A stretch of DNA of 64,000 nucleotides, from the NCBI GenBank assembly GCA_037127315.1, contig JBBBDQ010000346.1, positions 4,901,001 to 4,965,000 on the forward strand. Direction: 5' to 3'. The notes beneath the pieces were generated by a model, which was given only the letters and a program-made list of their open reading frames with translations, did no database searches and was not told the origin of the DNA. The DNA comes from Ascarosepion bandense (Eukaryota; Mollusca; Cephalopoda; Sepiida; Sepiidae). Below are positions 40,283 to 50,756 of the stretch, piece by piece. Both the position numbers and the translations under genes were made by a program. Every line of letters starts with the position of its first letter. Position 1 is the first letter of the stretch.

Positions 40283-40440
40283 TATATATATATATATATC
40301 CATCATTCCCACACAAGCCTGTTTCGCTGTAACACAGCTCATCAGTGTAGCTAGATATCCACTTGCTTATGGCCGGGATAGAAACTTGACCGATTCGGTG
40401 TCAGTCGGAGTCACTAACCCCTAAGCTATAGGCGTATGGA
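40283..40440 (-). mobile_element. tRNA-derived SINE, family 2, with (TA)n tail
   Basis: The minus-strand head GCCTATAGCTTAGGGGTTAG lies near 40,435, followed by ACACCGAATCGGTCAAGTTT, CTATCCCGGCCATAAGCAAG, GAGCTGTGTTACAGCGAAAC and AGGCTTGTGTGGGAATGATG, then (TA)n at 40,283-40,300. It is the best-preserved family-2 copy. Its TA tail carries the Tc1-type MITE at 39,757. Confidence 0.75.
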
Positions 40441-40635
40441 ATCAGAGGACGATTGAGCATGTTGTATATGTTGAGCATGTTACATATAAGCGGGGTATAC
40501 ACATGCCAGTCACCGAAAAAACTCAATTCATTATGAAGATTAATGCATAAATTGCGGAAGTAGTAATTTTAAAAAAAATATTCCTTTCTTTTTAAAATTT
40601 TTCTCTCTAGAGAGCTCAATCGTAATTAGAGCATA

Positions 40636-40844
40636 ATAGATATTATATATATATATAAAAGATATATATATGAAATGAAATATATATATATATATATATA
40701 TGTGTATATATATATATATATATACATATGATGTAAATAAAATGTTGTATATATCAATGTATATATATTGAACACTTTAATTTATAAATATAGGATATAT
40801 TAAAACAAATTTGTATCACATATACACACACAGACACAGACACA

Positions 40845-40922
<78 letters not shown>

Positions 40923-40943
40923 CACTTTAGTCCATAAATATAG

Positions 40944-40986
<43 letters not shown>

Positions 40987-41005
40987 GTGTGTGTGTGTGT
41001 TTCTA
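40636..41005. repeat. Compound (TA)n/(CA)n satellite with a duplicated spacer
   Basis: TA and CA runs enclose two copies of GAACACTTTARTYYATAAATATAGGRTATAT (about 40,769 and 40,919), so a unit containing both spacer and microsatellite has duplicated. A third, inverted version (CTATTTATAGATTAAATGTTC) lies at 41,010. Confidence 0.85.
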
Positions 41006-41157
41006 TATCCCCTATTTATAGATTAAATGTTCAATATTAGGGACAGGGCGTATGTAAACATAAAAGTGGTCATCGTCGTCAGAACCCATTATTACATGCA
41101 ATCTTCAGGCCATGTGTGTTGAGTTTAACCACAATTTACACACGAATACCTAAGTCC

Positions 41158-41158
<1 letters not shown>

Positions 41159-41246
<88 letters not shown>
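41159..41246. repeat. (CA)n(TA)n microsatellite
   Basis: About 20 CA units followed by about 17 TA units. Confidence 0.9.
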
Positions 41247-41248
<2 letters not shown>

Positions 41249-41900
41249 GTATATTTGGTGAACAACCTTTTTTTAAACGTTTCGTTGAATATGACAGCCA
41301 ATTTGTAGAGTTTCTTTAGTATTCTTAAAATTTTGCGTTTACTAGCGACAAAGAAGTTAAAAATTGTCCGAAGTGTCTATTTTCAGAAGCATTTCCGGTC
41401 ACCACTTTAACTATTCTCAAACGGTTTGTTATTAATTTCTTTTAGTGATTCTCGTTTGCTACATATTATATGGTTTATTCTGAGCCCCTAGAAAGCAACG
41501 TAGCTGGAATTCAAGCTGACTTCCTTCTGTTTAAATATAAAACAAAACGTATACTACATTGTTTCATTTGTTAATATATAAAAATTCTTTTTTTACTTGC
41601 ATTTACTTAAGCGTATCTTGATCGTTATTTTTTATTTAATAAGCAGGCTTTTCATCATTTCCATATTTAGGACACCGTGAACAAATCCAGTAAAAGCAAG
41701 GATATTCGGCAAAAAGAGAGAGAAAGAATGAATAAACAAAAGAACTGCAACAGAAGCATTGTTGCTATTTTCTTAAAGCGTTGCTAATTCAAACATTCAG
41801 ATTATTTAGAAGAATATATTGTTGTTATTTTTCTGACTGGAATATGATTCTAAATAGGAAAAATAAAGATCACAGCAGTTAAAATAAAACTCTTTAGTAA
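41247..41900. other. No gene seen
   Basis: AT-rich, unrecognised. Confidence 0.45.
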
Positions 41901-41904
41901 AGCG

Positions 41905-42157
41905 TTCGAAATCCAGTTGAATTCCTTGCATTTACTTACGCACAAATACCCTTAGGAAAGGTATTAATCCGTCTCTTCCCTCCAGTTATGGGTTAAATAA
42001 TAGAACAGACTGGGTTCTGTAGCTTTGGCTGGTAACCTGTCTACCGCAGAAAGCAACCTACTGCAGGATAATATTCTGCCCAGTTAGTCATGTCTCGAAA
42101 GAGACATGATCGCCCAAAGCGTGTATTATTTATGGTACTTAACTGACTGACTGATAC
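41905..42157 (+). mobile_element. tRNA-derived SINE, family 1, 5' truncated (left arm)
   Basis: It begins near the B-box (CGTTCGAAATCCAGTTG) and runs to GGTACTTAACTGACTGACTG. It lacks about 65 bases of head relative to the right-arm copy. Confidence 0.85.
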
Positions 42158-42162
42158 ATTAC

Positions 42163-42245
42163 TCGCACGTCTTAGTTTAGGTATTCGTAAGAAATTACTC
42201 ATCGAGGTAATGATCAGACTCGACGTTGCTTAATTCGGAGTAAAT
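42163..42245 (-). pseudogene. 5S rRNA fragment (left arm)
   Basis: On the minus strand CTCCGAATTAAGCAACGTCG, AGTCTGATCATTACCTCGAT and GAGTAATTTCTTACGAATAC match the 3' two-thirds of 5S rRNA and the inverted copy at 43,050. Confidence 0.7.
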
Positions 42246-42479
42246 TAAAAAAATATCACAAAGATATTTTTTTTTTACATTCCTCTTCTGAGAAGCAAAG
42301 TTTTATGCTTAAAATCAGTTGGGTAAAACTGCTTCATCCTAAATGGCAATCTTTAGCGCTATTCCCGAAGTGAAACAGATGCAGTATCAAATAAACGATG
42401 TTGCGTGTTTGGCATATTCTAGAATAGAAACAAAATCTACTCAGACATCTTTACCGAATAAGACCACCTGTAGAGGAGA

Positions 42480-42870
42480 ACATATTTAAGAACTGTGTGT
42501 ACGCCATCGCGTGAAGCTGTGACAAGAAAGATAAAGAAGAAATAGACCGCCTCCTTAAGATAATACAGCAACAACACAGGAGGGAAAATACAAAAATTAT
42601 CCATGGCTGACCATATTTGGAGGTAAAAAACAGATTAAAGCCCTCTGAAGGATGAAATTGAAATAACAGAGAGCATCGCTTGAAAATAGAAAAAGAATTA
42701 AGGAATCAGCTCGTATGCTAGGCCACAAGAATATCCTTCAAGATCCTCATATTTTGACGTTTTTTTTTTAAAGATGTTCAAAGTAACATTAATAGTGGCA
42801 TATCCTAAGCCGGCCAAACATAGAAATGAATACAATATGGGACCCATTAATACATAGAGCTTGAGAACAA
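42480..42870 (+). pseudogene. Penelope-like GIY-YIG endonuclease remnant
   Basis: Plus-strand frames read NCVYAIA-SCDKKDKEEIDR, LLKIIQQQHRRENTKIIHG, IEREHRLKIEKELRNQL-like sequence, CATRISFKIL and finally PAKHRNEYNMGPINT. This follows the GIY-YIG domain (VYAIPCSCGK-Y-GETGRPLKIRL-EHR) through the C-terminus and its stop. The same ending occurs at 16,950-17,010 on minus. Frameshifts and loss of the G-T-R residues make it inactive. It lies between the inverted SINE/5S arms. Confidence 0.6.
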
Positions 42871-43049
42871 ACAACAATAACATAAATTGTAATATGAGCT
42901 CTGGTAAAAATGTTTTACTTTTGAAAGTGACGCGCTTTAAAGAAGGAGAAACATTTAGCCACGTTCACATACTAAACAGCTTTTGATTGGATGAAGAATT
43001 TCTGAATTTTTTAGTGACTGACAGAACTAAATTTCAGTAAGAAAAATGA

Positions 43050-43155
43050 CTTACGGTCATATAGCATTAAAACACCAGTTCCCAATACGATCTCCGAAGT
43101 TAAGCAACGTCGAGTCTGATCAGTACCTCGATGAGTAATTGCTTGAGAATACCTA
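43050..43155 (+). pseudogene. 5S rRNA pseudogene (right arm)
   Basis: CTTACGGTCATATAGCATTA, CCGAAGTTAAGCAACGTCGA, GTCTGATCAGTACCTCGATG and CTTGAGAATACCTAAACTAA match 5S rRNA over its length, with the 3' end altered (CTAAACTAAG in place of GGTGCTGTAAGC). The terminal helix is lost. Confidence 0.75.
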
Positions 43156-43180
43156 AACTAAGACGTGCGAGTAATGTATC

Positions 43181-43486
43181 AGTCAGTCAGTTAAGTGCCA
43201 TAAACGATACACGCTTAGGCGATCAGGTCTCTTTCGAGACATGACTAACTGGGCAGAATATAATCCTGCTTTAGGTTGCCATGGCTTTTTGCGATAGACT
43301 GGTTACCAGCCAAGGCTACAGAACCCAATCTGTTCTATTACTTAACCCATAACTGGAGGGAAGAGACGGATTAATACCTTTCCCAAGGGTATTTGTGCGT
43401 AAGTGAACAGAAGGAATTCAACTGGATTTCGAACTCGGCTCCCCGATATGTCGTTCCAAGTCGATATCCACTGCACCGCAACGCAC
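43181..43486 (-). mobile_element. tRNA-derived SINE, family 1 (right arm)
   Basis: Full-length minus-strand copy from GTGCGTTGCGGTGCAGTGGA at the high end to CTGACTGACT at 43,181. Confidence 0.9.
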
Positions 43487-44004
43487 ATTACCAGTGTAAT
43501 GTATAATGGCCAATAATTGGTAATCGAAGAGCCGAGTTATAATTTCAGTTCTGTTCGTTATATTAACTCATGAGCAAATACAAATGAGAAAGAATGCAAG
43601 TGGCACATCTTCATTCCCATCTATGGATTAATTAGTAAAACTTGTGTCACTAAATCATTGTTATCTTTAAAAAGAAATCATCCAATTAAAAATATATTCT
43701 GGCCTATCTATCAATCATAAAAAAGGATTGGCGGATGGTTTAATAGACAACCGTTTGAAGTGAGAACTTTGGGAACAGAGTTCCAATTCCAGTTTGGTTC
43801 ATTACATTCAAATAAGTTTGAAAAGACTAAAACAAAGTCCTCCCCATATCTATCAATTAAATCGTAGGGCTTTTATTTGGGCATTTGTTATAGTTTTTCT
43901 AAAAATCCAATGCCATCTTCATTTGCAAATCCAAAAAAGAAAATATTCTTAGAATAATAATCTTTCTTGAGATAACTCAGCACAATGAACTTAGCTAGCT
44001 TTAA
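43487..44004. other. No gene seen
   Basis: It includes GAAGAGCCGAGTTATAATTTC then CAGTTCTGTTCGTTATATTA and a second similar stretch (GGAACAGAGTTCCAATTCCAG near 43,770), which may be very old SINE relics on the plus strand. Confidence 0.4.
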
Positions 44005-44312
44005 CAGTCAGTCAGTCAAGTGCCATGCGCGATACACGCTTTGGGCGATCATGTCTCGAAAGAGACATGACTGACTGGGCAGAAGATTATCCCGCAGTAG
44101 GTTGCCATTGCTTTCTGCGGTAGACTGGTTGCCGACCAAGGCTATAGAACCCAATCTGTCCTGCTATTTAATCCATAACTGGAAGGAAGAGACGGATTAA
44201 TACCTTTCCCAAGGGTATTTGCGCGTAAGTGAATACAATGGATTCAACTGGAATTCGAACTCGGTTCCCCGATTTCTTATTCCGAGCCGATATCCACTGC
44301 GCTACAACGCAC
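44005..44312 (-). mobile_element. tRNA-derived SINE, family 1
   Basis: Full-length minus-strand copy, TGCGTTGTAGCGCAGTGGAT at the high end; well preserved including TGTCTCGAAAGAGACATGA. Confidence 0.9.
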
Positions 44313-44487
44313 ATATTTGTTATTTAAATTGAGATATTTTGATCGAGAATTACTTCTGTTATACAACATGATGTCAATGATGTATGTACTAATTTTGATG
44401 AAATAGTACTAAGAAAAAGCTACATTTTAAGAATAGTTTTCCAATATTTCAGTTTTCTTTAAGTTATGTTCTTAAGTTGTGTACAAT

Positions 44488-44796
44488 GTGCGTTGTGGTG
44501 CAGTGGATATCAGCTCGGAACGAGAAATCGGGGAGCCGAGTTAGAATTCTAGTTGAAACCATTGCATTAACTTACGCACAAATACCCTTGGGAAAGGTAT
44601 TAATCCATCTCTTCTCTCCAGTTATGGGTTAAATAGCAGGACCGATTGGGTTCTATAGCCTTGGCTGGCAACCAATCTACCGCAGAAAGTAATGGCAACC
44701 TACTGCGGGATAATCTTCTGCCCAGTCAGTCATGTCTCGTTCGAGACCTGATCGCCCAAGCGTGTTTCACGTATGGCATTTACCTGACTGACTGAC
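44488..44796 (+). mobile_element. tRNA-derived SINE, family 1
   Basis: Full-length plus-strand copy 175 bp from the previous minus-strand one, giving a head-to-head inverted pair whose transcripts could fold. Confidence 0.9.
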
Positions 44797-46074
44797 AAGT
44801 CTAAAAATATTAAAATCCCTCCCAAATATAAATCTTTGTATAGACATCGCTTGTCTAGCTGAACACAGTTTAACTGGTAATCAACGTGGCAAACAGAATA
44901 AAATGCAGTCAGCCTGAATAGATTGCGTCTTAAGCATAAGTCACATGATAGGGGGCCATTCACATCTTGATTTTTTCCGCTAGTTGATTTGCTAGATCAT
45001 TAAATGTAATGGTTTAGTATAGACCAAATGGAACTCTCCTGTCATTTTGTTCATTCTTCCGGGGTCACTACATATTAGAAGAATTACATCAATCATTCTT
45101 TTTTAATAATAACAATAATGACAGACGAAGCTCTAATATCTGTAGCCGATAAAAAATTAAGTAAAATCAACCTTTTTCACTTTTACAAAAATTCACAATG
45201 ACGTGTGAAATCCTCGTTCGCCCCCGCAAGAAAAAAAAAAAACTGACCAAGTGCTTAACGAAAAAGTCGAAACCAGATTTCGAGGTGTTAAAATGATTTT
45301 TGGTTAATGGGAGCGACTTACAAGATTGAGGACTAGCAAGTGCGGAAATCCGAATACTTTAAAAGGCCCCGGTCAGCGTCAAGACAGTCAGTCACAGATG
45401 GGAGCCGCGAGACGAAACATCTAAAATGTAACTTCAACTTCAAGCGACTCGGATATTGTTTTTTTCTCTTTCTCCATATCTCTTTTAACAATTACTACTA
45501 CGAATATTTTGTACGAAACTTTGATACCCTTAATTTTCTCATTGAACATTAATTTTTACGAATTCTTGTTATTCCTCCTTTTAATAAATTTGTAGTTTGA
45601 CATGAAAAATGTATATTTTATTCTTACATTATTCAACACTATTCCACAGATTCCATCCTGCCGACAAGCAACTTTCTGATGATTCTGATGATAATTCTGC
45701 ATAAAACTTGTAAGCTCTAGAAAGTTTGATTAAGTAAAACACAAGGCCGAACCAAGAATTATTAACCCTCCCCTACGCTTTATATCTGTCAAAAAGTGCA
45801 ACTATTAAAACAATATTTTAGTAAGTAATAAATCTATTTTGGAGAATTTTATTCCAAAGATTATTTCATGCAGACATCGAAATATAATTTGTGACTTCAT
45901 GATTATCATTATTACGCGTGGGCCAGTGCCGCGAAAAATGACGGCAAAATGTTTATTTTGATACGCTGTCGAAAAGGACGGCAACATATATATTGATATA
46001 CCTACTGTTGAGTATCTTACATTAAGACATAAGAAAATATTCCAAATCCTTCAGTGGGACAAGATGTATATATA
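44797..46074. other. No gene seen
   Basis: Several frames of 60-77 residues are present but without motifs. The segment 45,330-45,430 is relatively GC-rich (CGGTCAGCGTCAAGACAGTC, GGGAGCCGCGAGACGAAAC). Confidence 0.4.
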
Positions 46075-46600
46075 TATAAACTTATTTACAAATGGAACTT
46101 TGTCTGTGTGTGTGTGCGTGTGTGTCTGTGTGTGTGTGTGTATATATCAATTAACTATAGACTCCGAAACGGCTGAACCGATTTTCTTGAAAATTTACAC
46201 AGTTGTACTATAAGCGTCTGCGAGTGTTCTTAGCTAGGTATTGTGTCGAGGTACTCCCGATAAATATCGAAAATCGATAATCGAAAAAATCGGGTTATGG
46301 AAGAAGTGGTCCGATTTTTATCAAATTTGATACACTCATAGACAAAGACATAAGAAACGATATTCAGAAGTTTCATGGTTGCAATTCTTACAATAGTGCA
46401 GAAAATTTTATATCTATATCAGGAAATCAAAATTTAACTTACATCCATTTATTTTTCTTTCAGTCTGCGGTTTCGCTTTAACTAGAAACAACTATTGCTT
46501 TTTAGTCTTTCATGCCAACGTCCAAAGAGTCTGAGCTCCAGGACTATGGATTAGTTTGAATGCTTTCATTACACCCGAACAACGTCGAACTATACTGCTA

Positions 46601-46601
<1 letters not shown>
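46075..46601 (+). mobile_element. Non-autonomous Helitron, 5' end altered
   Basis: It matches the 7.8 kb copy almost throughout (ACTTATTTACAAATGGAACT, CTATAGACTCCGAAACGGCT, to CCGAACAACGTCGAACTATA then CTGCTAG). The initial TC is replaced by (TA)n and the base after CTAG is C followed by (AT)n. The 3' stem is disrupted (CCGA/CGAA). Confidence 0.75.
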
Positions 46602-46644
<43 letters not shown>

Positions 46645-46665
46645 TTTACTCTCTCTCTCTCTCTT

Positions 46666-46692
<27 letters not shown>
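46602..46692. repeat. (TA)n(TC)n(TA)n microsatellite
   Basis: A TA run, a TC run and a second TA run directly after the Helitron. Confidence 0.9.
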
Positions 46693-46698
<6 letters not shown>

Positions 46699-47340
46699 AG
46701 GATTAATTCAAAGATGTTGAATGGCCATTTCGATATGACGATCCCCACGGGGAGCGACACATCACCTCAGCAACAGAAAAAAACCTTTCAGAAACTGGAG
46801 AAAAATTAGTCTACTTTTCCTTTTTAAATAGATTGCAAAGAAATTAAAAAATAAATAATAATAATAAAATAAAATAAAATAAAATAAAAATAAAGGGAAA
46901 CAAAAAGAAAAGGAAAAAGAAAAAGAAAAGGATAGAATAAAATCAAATAAATAAGAAAAGAAAAAAATTGACATCGTCTGGGTTTGCAAAAAAAAGGGGA
47001 GAATGTAACTAAAAATTAACAGACAGCCGTGTTGAATCATTTAAAGCAACACGGAAAAAAGTTGGTAAGAGAGATAAAAGAAGGAAGGGAGGGAAAAAGA
47101 AAGAAACTAAAGAAAAAATTTTTTTTAAATATTACAGACGCTGGACAAATTCAATAATCTAATTTCCCCAAAACGTTGAAGTATTAAAAAAAGCCTTTAC
47201 TTAAAAAGGCATAATTATTGATAAAAGGGAATAAAAAGATATAGGATTTGAAATAAAATTATTTTTTTTAAAAAATTAGGTCATTTGAAATTAAACTAAA
47301 TAAAGACAATACTAGGTAAAAAAAAAAAAAAAAAAAAATT
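46693..47340. other. Purine-rich, A-rich stretch, no gene
   Basis: From 46,855 to about 47,110 the plus strand is almost only A and G with AAATAAAAT and GAAAAGAAAAAG repeats. A poly(A) run lies at 47,319-47,338. The segment 46,735-46,760 (GACGATCCCCACGGGGAGCG) contains a short hairpin CCCC/GGGG. Confidence 0.5.
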
Positions 47341-47365
47341 ATTATATATACATATCAATAGAAGT

Positions 47366-47407
<42 letters not shown>

Positions 47408-47653
47408 CATTTAACGAATAAGAATACATATATACATACACATACACACACATACATTCAATTTATTACACACTAATATACATATACATGCGCATACACA
47501 CATATATATATGTGTGTACACACCTATATACAAAAAATTCATATAGACATAATATACATGTGTACACATACATGCACACATATACACACACACGCACACA
47601 CATAGACATAATATACATGTGTACACATACATGCACACATATACACACACACG

Positions 47654-47692
<39 letters not shown>

Positions 47693-47835
47693 TCCTTATG
47701 CACTCACACATACATATTAATGAATATTATGAAAAGGAGCATTTACATAGCTAAAAAGATTTTTTTCCAAAAAAACATATAGCCCACATACATAAATACA
47801 TATATACAAATATGCACATCCACACACAAACATAC
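47341..47835. repeat. (TA)/(CA)/(CATA) compound array with 59 bp duplication
   Basis: A segment beginning ATAGACATAATATACATGTG is repeated at 47,543 and 47,602 (period 59) within a broader ACAC/ACAT array. Frames rich in C, Y, V and M arise from these repeats and are not genes. Confidence 0.9.
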
Positions 47836-47839
47836 ACAT

Positions 47840-47946
47840 AAAAAAAAAAAAAAAAAAAAAAAAATTAAAATTAAAATTAAAAAATTTTTTTTAAAATAAT
47901 AAAAAATTATAGAAAAATATAGAATTTAAAAATTAAAAATTAGAAG
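47840..47946. repeat. Poly(A) and (AAAATT)n stretch
   Basis: About 25 A residues followed by TTAAAATTAAAATTAAAA, adjoining the 3' end of the GIY-YIG coding remnant on the minus strand. Confidence 0.85.
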
Positions 47947-48563
47947 TTAAATTTTAAAATCCGCCCTATGGCGGCACTTGTTTATAAATTCCCTTCTAAA
48001 GTTCAAAAGTAAGTCCTGATGAGGATACTTCAAAATCAGAATCTTCTCCAATAAACACAGACGACACCTATCACGAAAACTTTTAGGAGTACAAGCTGAG
48101 CCTATTAATTTCCAGCTGATTATGGGGTCCTGCCCCTCCTCCTTCATTTCCCAGAACCTACGTGACAGTGCCGTCTGGAATCTCTGTTTAGGGTTCGAAA
48201 ACGAGTACCTGTGATTATAAAGCCTCTGTTTGAAAGAGCCCGCGGACATGCCAATATAGCTCCGGTAACTGTCCTTGTTATTAGATGGAGAAATGCGGGC
48301 TTCATAAATTACATGAGTGGATTTACATTTGCCTTGCACCGGGCAGGCATCCACAGAAAAACAATTGCATTTGTCGACAATTCCGGATTTAGCTAATTTG
48401 TGTATTTAGGCATCAAATTTTCTTGTCATATTAAATAAATTGCAAACATTGTGTCTGTTTATTTTTAATAAAATACGTTCATACTCGCCGATAATCTTTC
48501 GCGTATTATAATTGGAAGATATCAGATATGAGCTGTAATCGTGAGAGATATTATTATCATTCA
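47947..48563 (-). pseudogene. Penelope-like GIY-YIG endonuclease domain
   Basis: The frame 48,354-47,947 (135 residues) reads DACPVQGKCKSTHVIYEARI, then SYRSYIGMSAGSFKQRLYNH, RYSFSNPKQRFQTALSRRFW, SWKLIGSACTPKSFRDRCRL, CLLEKILILKYP and REFINKCRHRADFKI. The CPxxGKC knuckle, V-Y-A + YIGM (GIY-YIG), the F-R-NH helix, E/K near CLLEK and the C-terminal KCRH are typical of the Penelope/Neptune-type endonuclease. Upstream to 48,563 an in-phase frame (MNDNNISHDYSS, EYERILLKINRHNVCNLFN, then a stop, KSGIVDKCNCFSV) adds the CxC of the knuckle region. One stop and the lack of RT show a truncated copy, yet the nuclease part is undamaged. Confidence 0.8.
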
Positions 48564-49280
48564 TTTCTTAAAGAGGAACACGCGGCAAGGGCTTTTATAA
48601 CTGGTAGTAAAGTTTAATATCTGTTAGGAAAAAGAATGAACTGAGTCGGCGCTACTTCGCTATTGTCTTTCTAATGGACTCAACCAACGCGGTTTCCCTA
48701 TTTTATCTCTCTCCATGAGCATGAAAGCCTGATACAAATAAATACACAAGGTCTTTATGATTGTATAGTGGATTATTACAGAGGAAGCATATGCCAATAT
48801 TAATGTTACTTTCAACATCTTTAAAAAAAACATCCAAATATGATGATCTTGAAGGGGAACTCTAAAAAAAGTGGCACATGAAGATCCCAATTATTCCGGT
48901 TAGGGTCCCGTGTTTGATTAGAAAATGTTCTGCTTGACACATTGAAGGGTTTTTTGGTAACCCGTGCCATAAAAAATGCAAAAAAAAATGTTCTCGCAAG
49001 TAGAGTTCACAGCTTACAAAGGGTTTTATTTGGGTAAATTGTGTTTGATCTTAGGGTTATTTACTTTTTTACCCTTTTTTTAAAATCTCAAGCAGATAAT
49101 GACATGAGATAATTTCTAACTTTAGGTCACTGGTTAGGATCCAGAAGCAAATGAGTTTTCTGTATAAATAATAGCTACTCCTCCTTCTCCTACTTCTACT
49201 GTGTTACTACTAATAATAATAGTGGAGTCAGATTATATTTAGATGTGTATATAAAATAAGCTTTGGAATAAAGCTTTTTA

Positions 49281-49283
<3 letters not shown>
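48564..49283. other. No gene seen
   Basis: It could hold further decayed Penelope-like coding sequence on minus (48,660-48,890), but nothing firm. Confidence 0.35.

Positions 49284-49339
<56 letters not shown>
49284..49339. repeat. (TA)n microsatellite
   Basis: About 28 TA units ending close to a SINE head. Confidence 0.95.
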
Positions 49340-49341
<2 letters not shown>

Positions 49342-49344
49342 ACT

Positions 49345-49613
49345 GTACGTTGCGGTGCAATGAATACCGGTTTGAGAGCCGAGTTCGATTTTCAGTCGGA
49401 TTCGTTTAATTCATTTCCGCACAAATACATTTGGGAAATTCATATCTTCTCCCTCCAGTTATGGATTAAATAGCAGGGAAGATTGGGTTCAATGACCGTG
49501 GTTGGTAACCGTTCTACGCAGAAAATAATGTCAACCTACTGCGGAAAAAAACCTTCTGCCTCGCTAGTCATGACCACCAAAGCGTGGATCTCGTATGGCA
49601 GTTAACTGGCTGG
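49345..49613 (+). mobile_element. tRNA-derived SINE, family 1 (diverged)
   Basis: GTACGTTGCGGTGCAATGAA to GGCAGTTAACTGGCTGG. Several small deletions; GAGTTCGATTTTCAG still shows the B box. Confidence 0.8.
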
Positions 49614-49779
49614 TATATTTTTTACACACTAAAATATCGTTTTTCAGAGTTAAAACAGCCTTGCTTTCTATCACTTTATCCTACTGCAATGAAAATGACA
49701 AGGGCCGTTTACAATGTCCTGGGTATTTACTTAAGTAGATATTTCAGCATGTTTGACCGGTCAGGTAGAATAGACAAAA

Positions 49780-49830
49780 GTCCATTTGTTCTTCATTTGC
49801 CGTTCGTAGGTAAATGAAGAACAAATGGAC
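49780..49830. repeat. Perfect 19 bp hairpin
   Basis: GTCCATTTGTTCTTCATTT at 49,780-49,798 is followed after a 13-base loop by its exact reverse complement at 49,812-49,830. Function unknown. Confidence 0.9.
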
Positions 49831-49839
49831 CTTATTATT

Positions 49840-50236
49840 CGTTCCAGTGATTTCTGCGTATCTGTAATGGCTCAGATAATTGCGAATTCACGTGGGATCA
49901 CTATTACAAGTCTCATTAACGTACACTAAAAAATTAAAAAACAAAGCAAAACAAAACAAAACGTATTTATTTAGGAGGATATGTTTGTAGGTAGACGAAG
50001 AAATAGTAAAAATCACTTCTCATTGCTGAATGGGTTTAGAGCTGCTACAAAGACATTTATCATTAATCAGAAGTTGTCTTAATTGTGGTGAATTCTGGCA
50101 AAAGTTTCACAGACACAATTTTATCGCAATATCACAATGATTTTACCAGGTTAAAGACAAAAATAATTAAGCCCTACTAGTTTGAGATATAATTTTTTAC
50201 TTATCGGTAGAGAAAAGCTATACTAAATATAAGTAG

Positions 50237-50272
<36 letters not shown>

Positions 50273-50390
50273 CATAATCTACTTATAGTGGAGTCAGATT
50301 ATATTTAGATGTGAACATGAAATAAGCTATGGGATGCATATACACTCCTTATATACAACAAGTTAAAATTTCCATTCTCTTATTCCCTGC
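49840..50390. other. No gene; (TA)n at 50,241-50,271
   Basis: GTGGAGTCAGATTATATTTA and AAATAAGCTWTGG occur both at 49,222-49,270 and at 50,288-50,330, so the sequence either side of the SINE at 49,345 and this stretch share a duplicated segment. Confidence 0.45.
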
Positions 50391-50515
50391 GCCTATGGCT
50401 TAGGGGGTAACGACTCTGATTGACACCAAATCGGTCGAGATTCAATCCCGGCCAGAAGCGAGTGGATGTGTCTAGCCACACTGTAATACAGCGAAACAGG
50501 CTAATATGTGGATGG

Positions 50516-50550
<35 letters not shown>
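50391..50550 (+). mobile_element. tRNA-derived SINE, family 2, with (TA)n tail
   Basis: GCCTATGGCTTAGGGGGTAA (A-box region), ACACCAAATCGGTCGAGATT, CAATCCCGGCC (B-box region), AGCGAGTGGATGTGTCTAGC, TACAGCGAAACAGG, then (TA)n. Confidence 0.75.
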
Positions 50551-50551
<1 letters not shown>

Positions 50552-50574
50552 CAATATATTTCATATATATAATG

Positions 50575-50673
50575 CAGGCCTATTTTGTTGCATCACTGCT
50601 CATCGAGGTGTCTAGATTAAGCGTTTGCATCAAACTGGGATCGAAACGTGACTAAATGTCCATACCCCCAATG

Positions 50674-50705
<32 letters not shown>
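50575..50705 (-). mobile_element. tRNA-derived SINE, family 2 (decayed)
   Basis: On minus: AGCATTGGGGGTATGGACAT, GTTTCGATCCCAGTTTGATG, then TGATGCAACAAAATAGGCCT. It faces the previous copy tail to tail across (TA)n. Confidence 0.5.
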
Positions 50706-50706
<1 letters not shown>

Positions 50707-50756
50707 ACTGAAATCCAACAAGATGAATAGAATAAATAAAGAATAGGTAGGAAAAG

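Larger units (their letters stand above)
41905..43486. mobile_element. Inverted repeat: SINE + 5S arms around a GIY-YIG remnant
   Basis: The left arm (41,905-42,245) and right arm (43,078-43,460) are inverted copies of the same composite: a family-1 SINE, then CTGATACATTACTCGCACGT and CTTAGTTTAGGTATTC, then a reversed partial 5S rRNA. The composite junction shared by both arms shows they are duplicates and not two independent SINEs. The ~830 bp between the arms contains a Penelope-like GIY-YIG remnant. The right arm is longer at both ends (complete SINE head and more 5S). Confidence 0.8.

Noticed and set aside
46762..47040. Phe/Leu-rich 92-residue frame resembling a membrane protein
   Set aside because: It is the complement of an A- and G-rich low-complexity stretch.
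47411..47754. Cysteine- and valine-rich frames that look like a small secreted peptide
   Set aside because: They arise from (CA)n and (CATA)n microsatellites and their 59 bp duplication.
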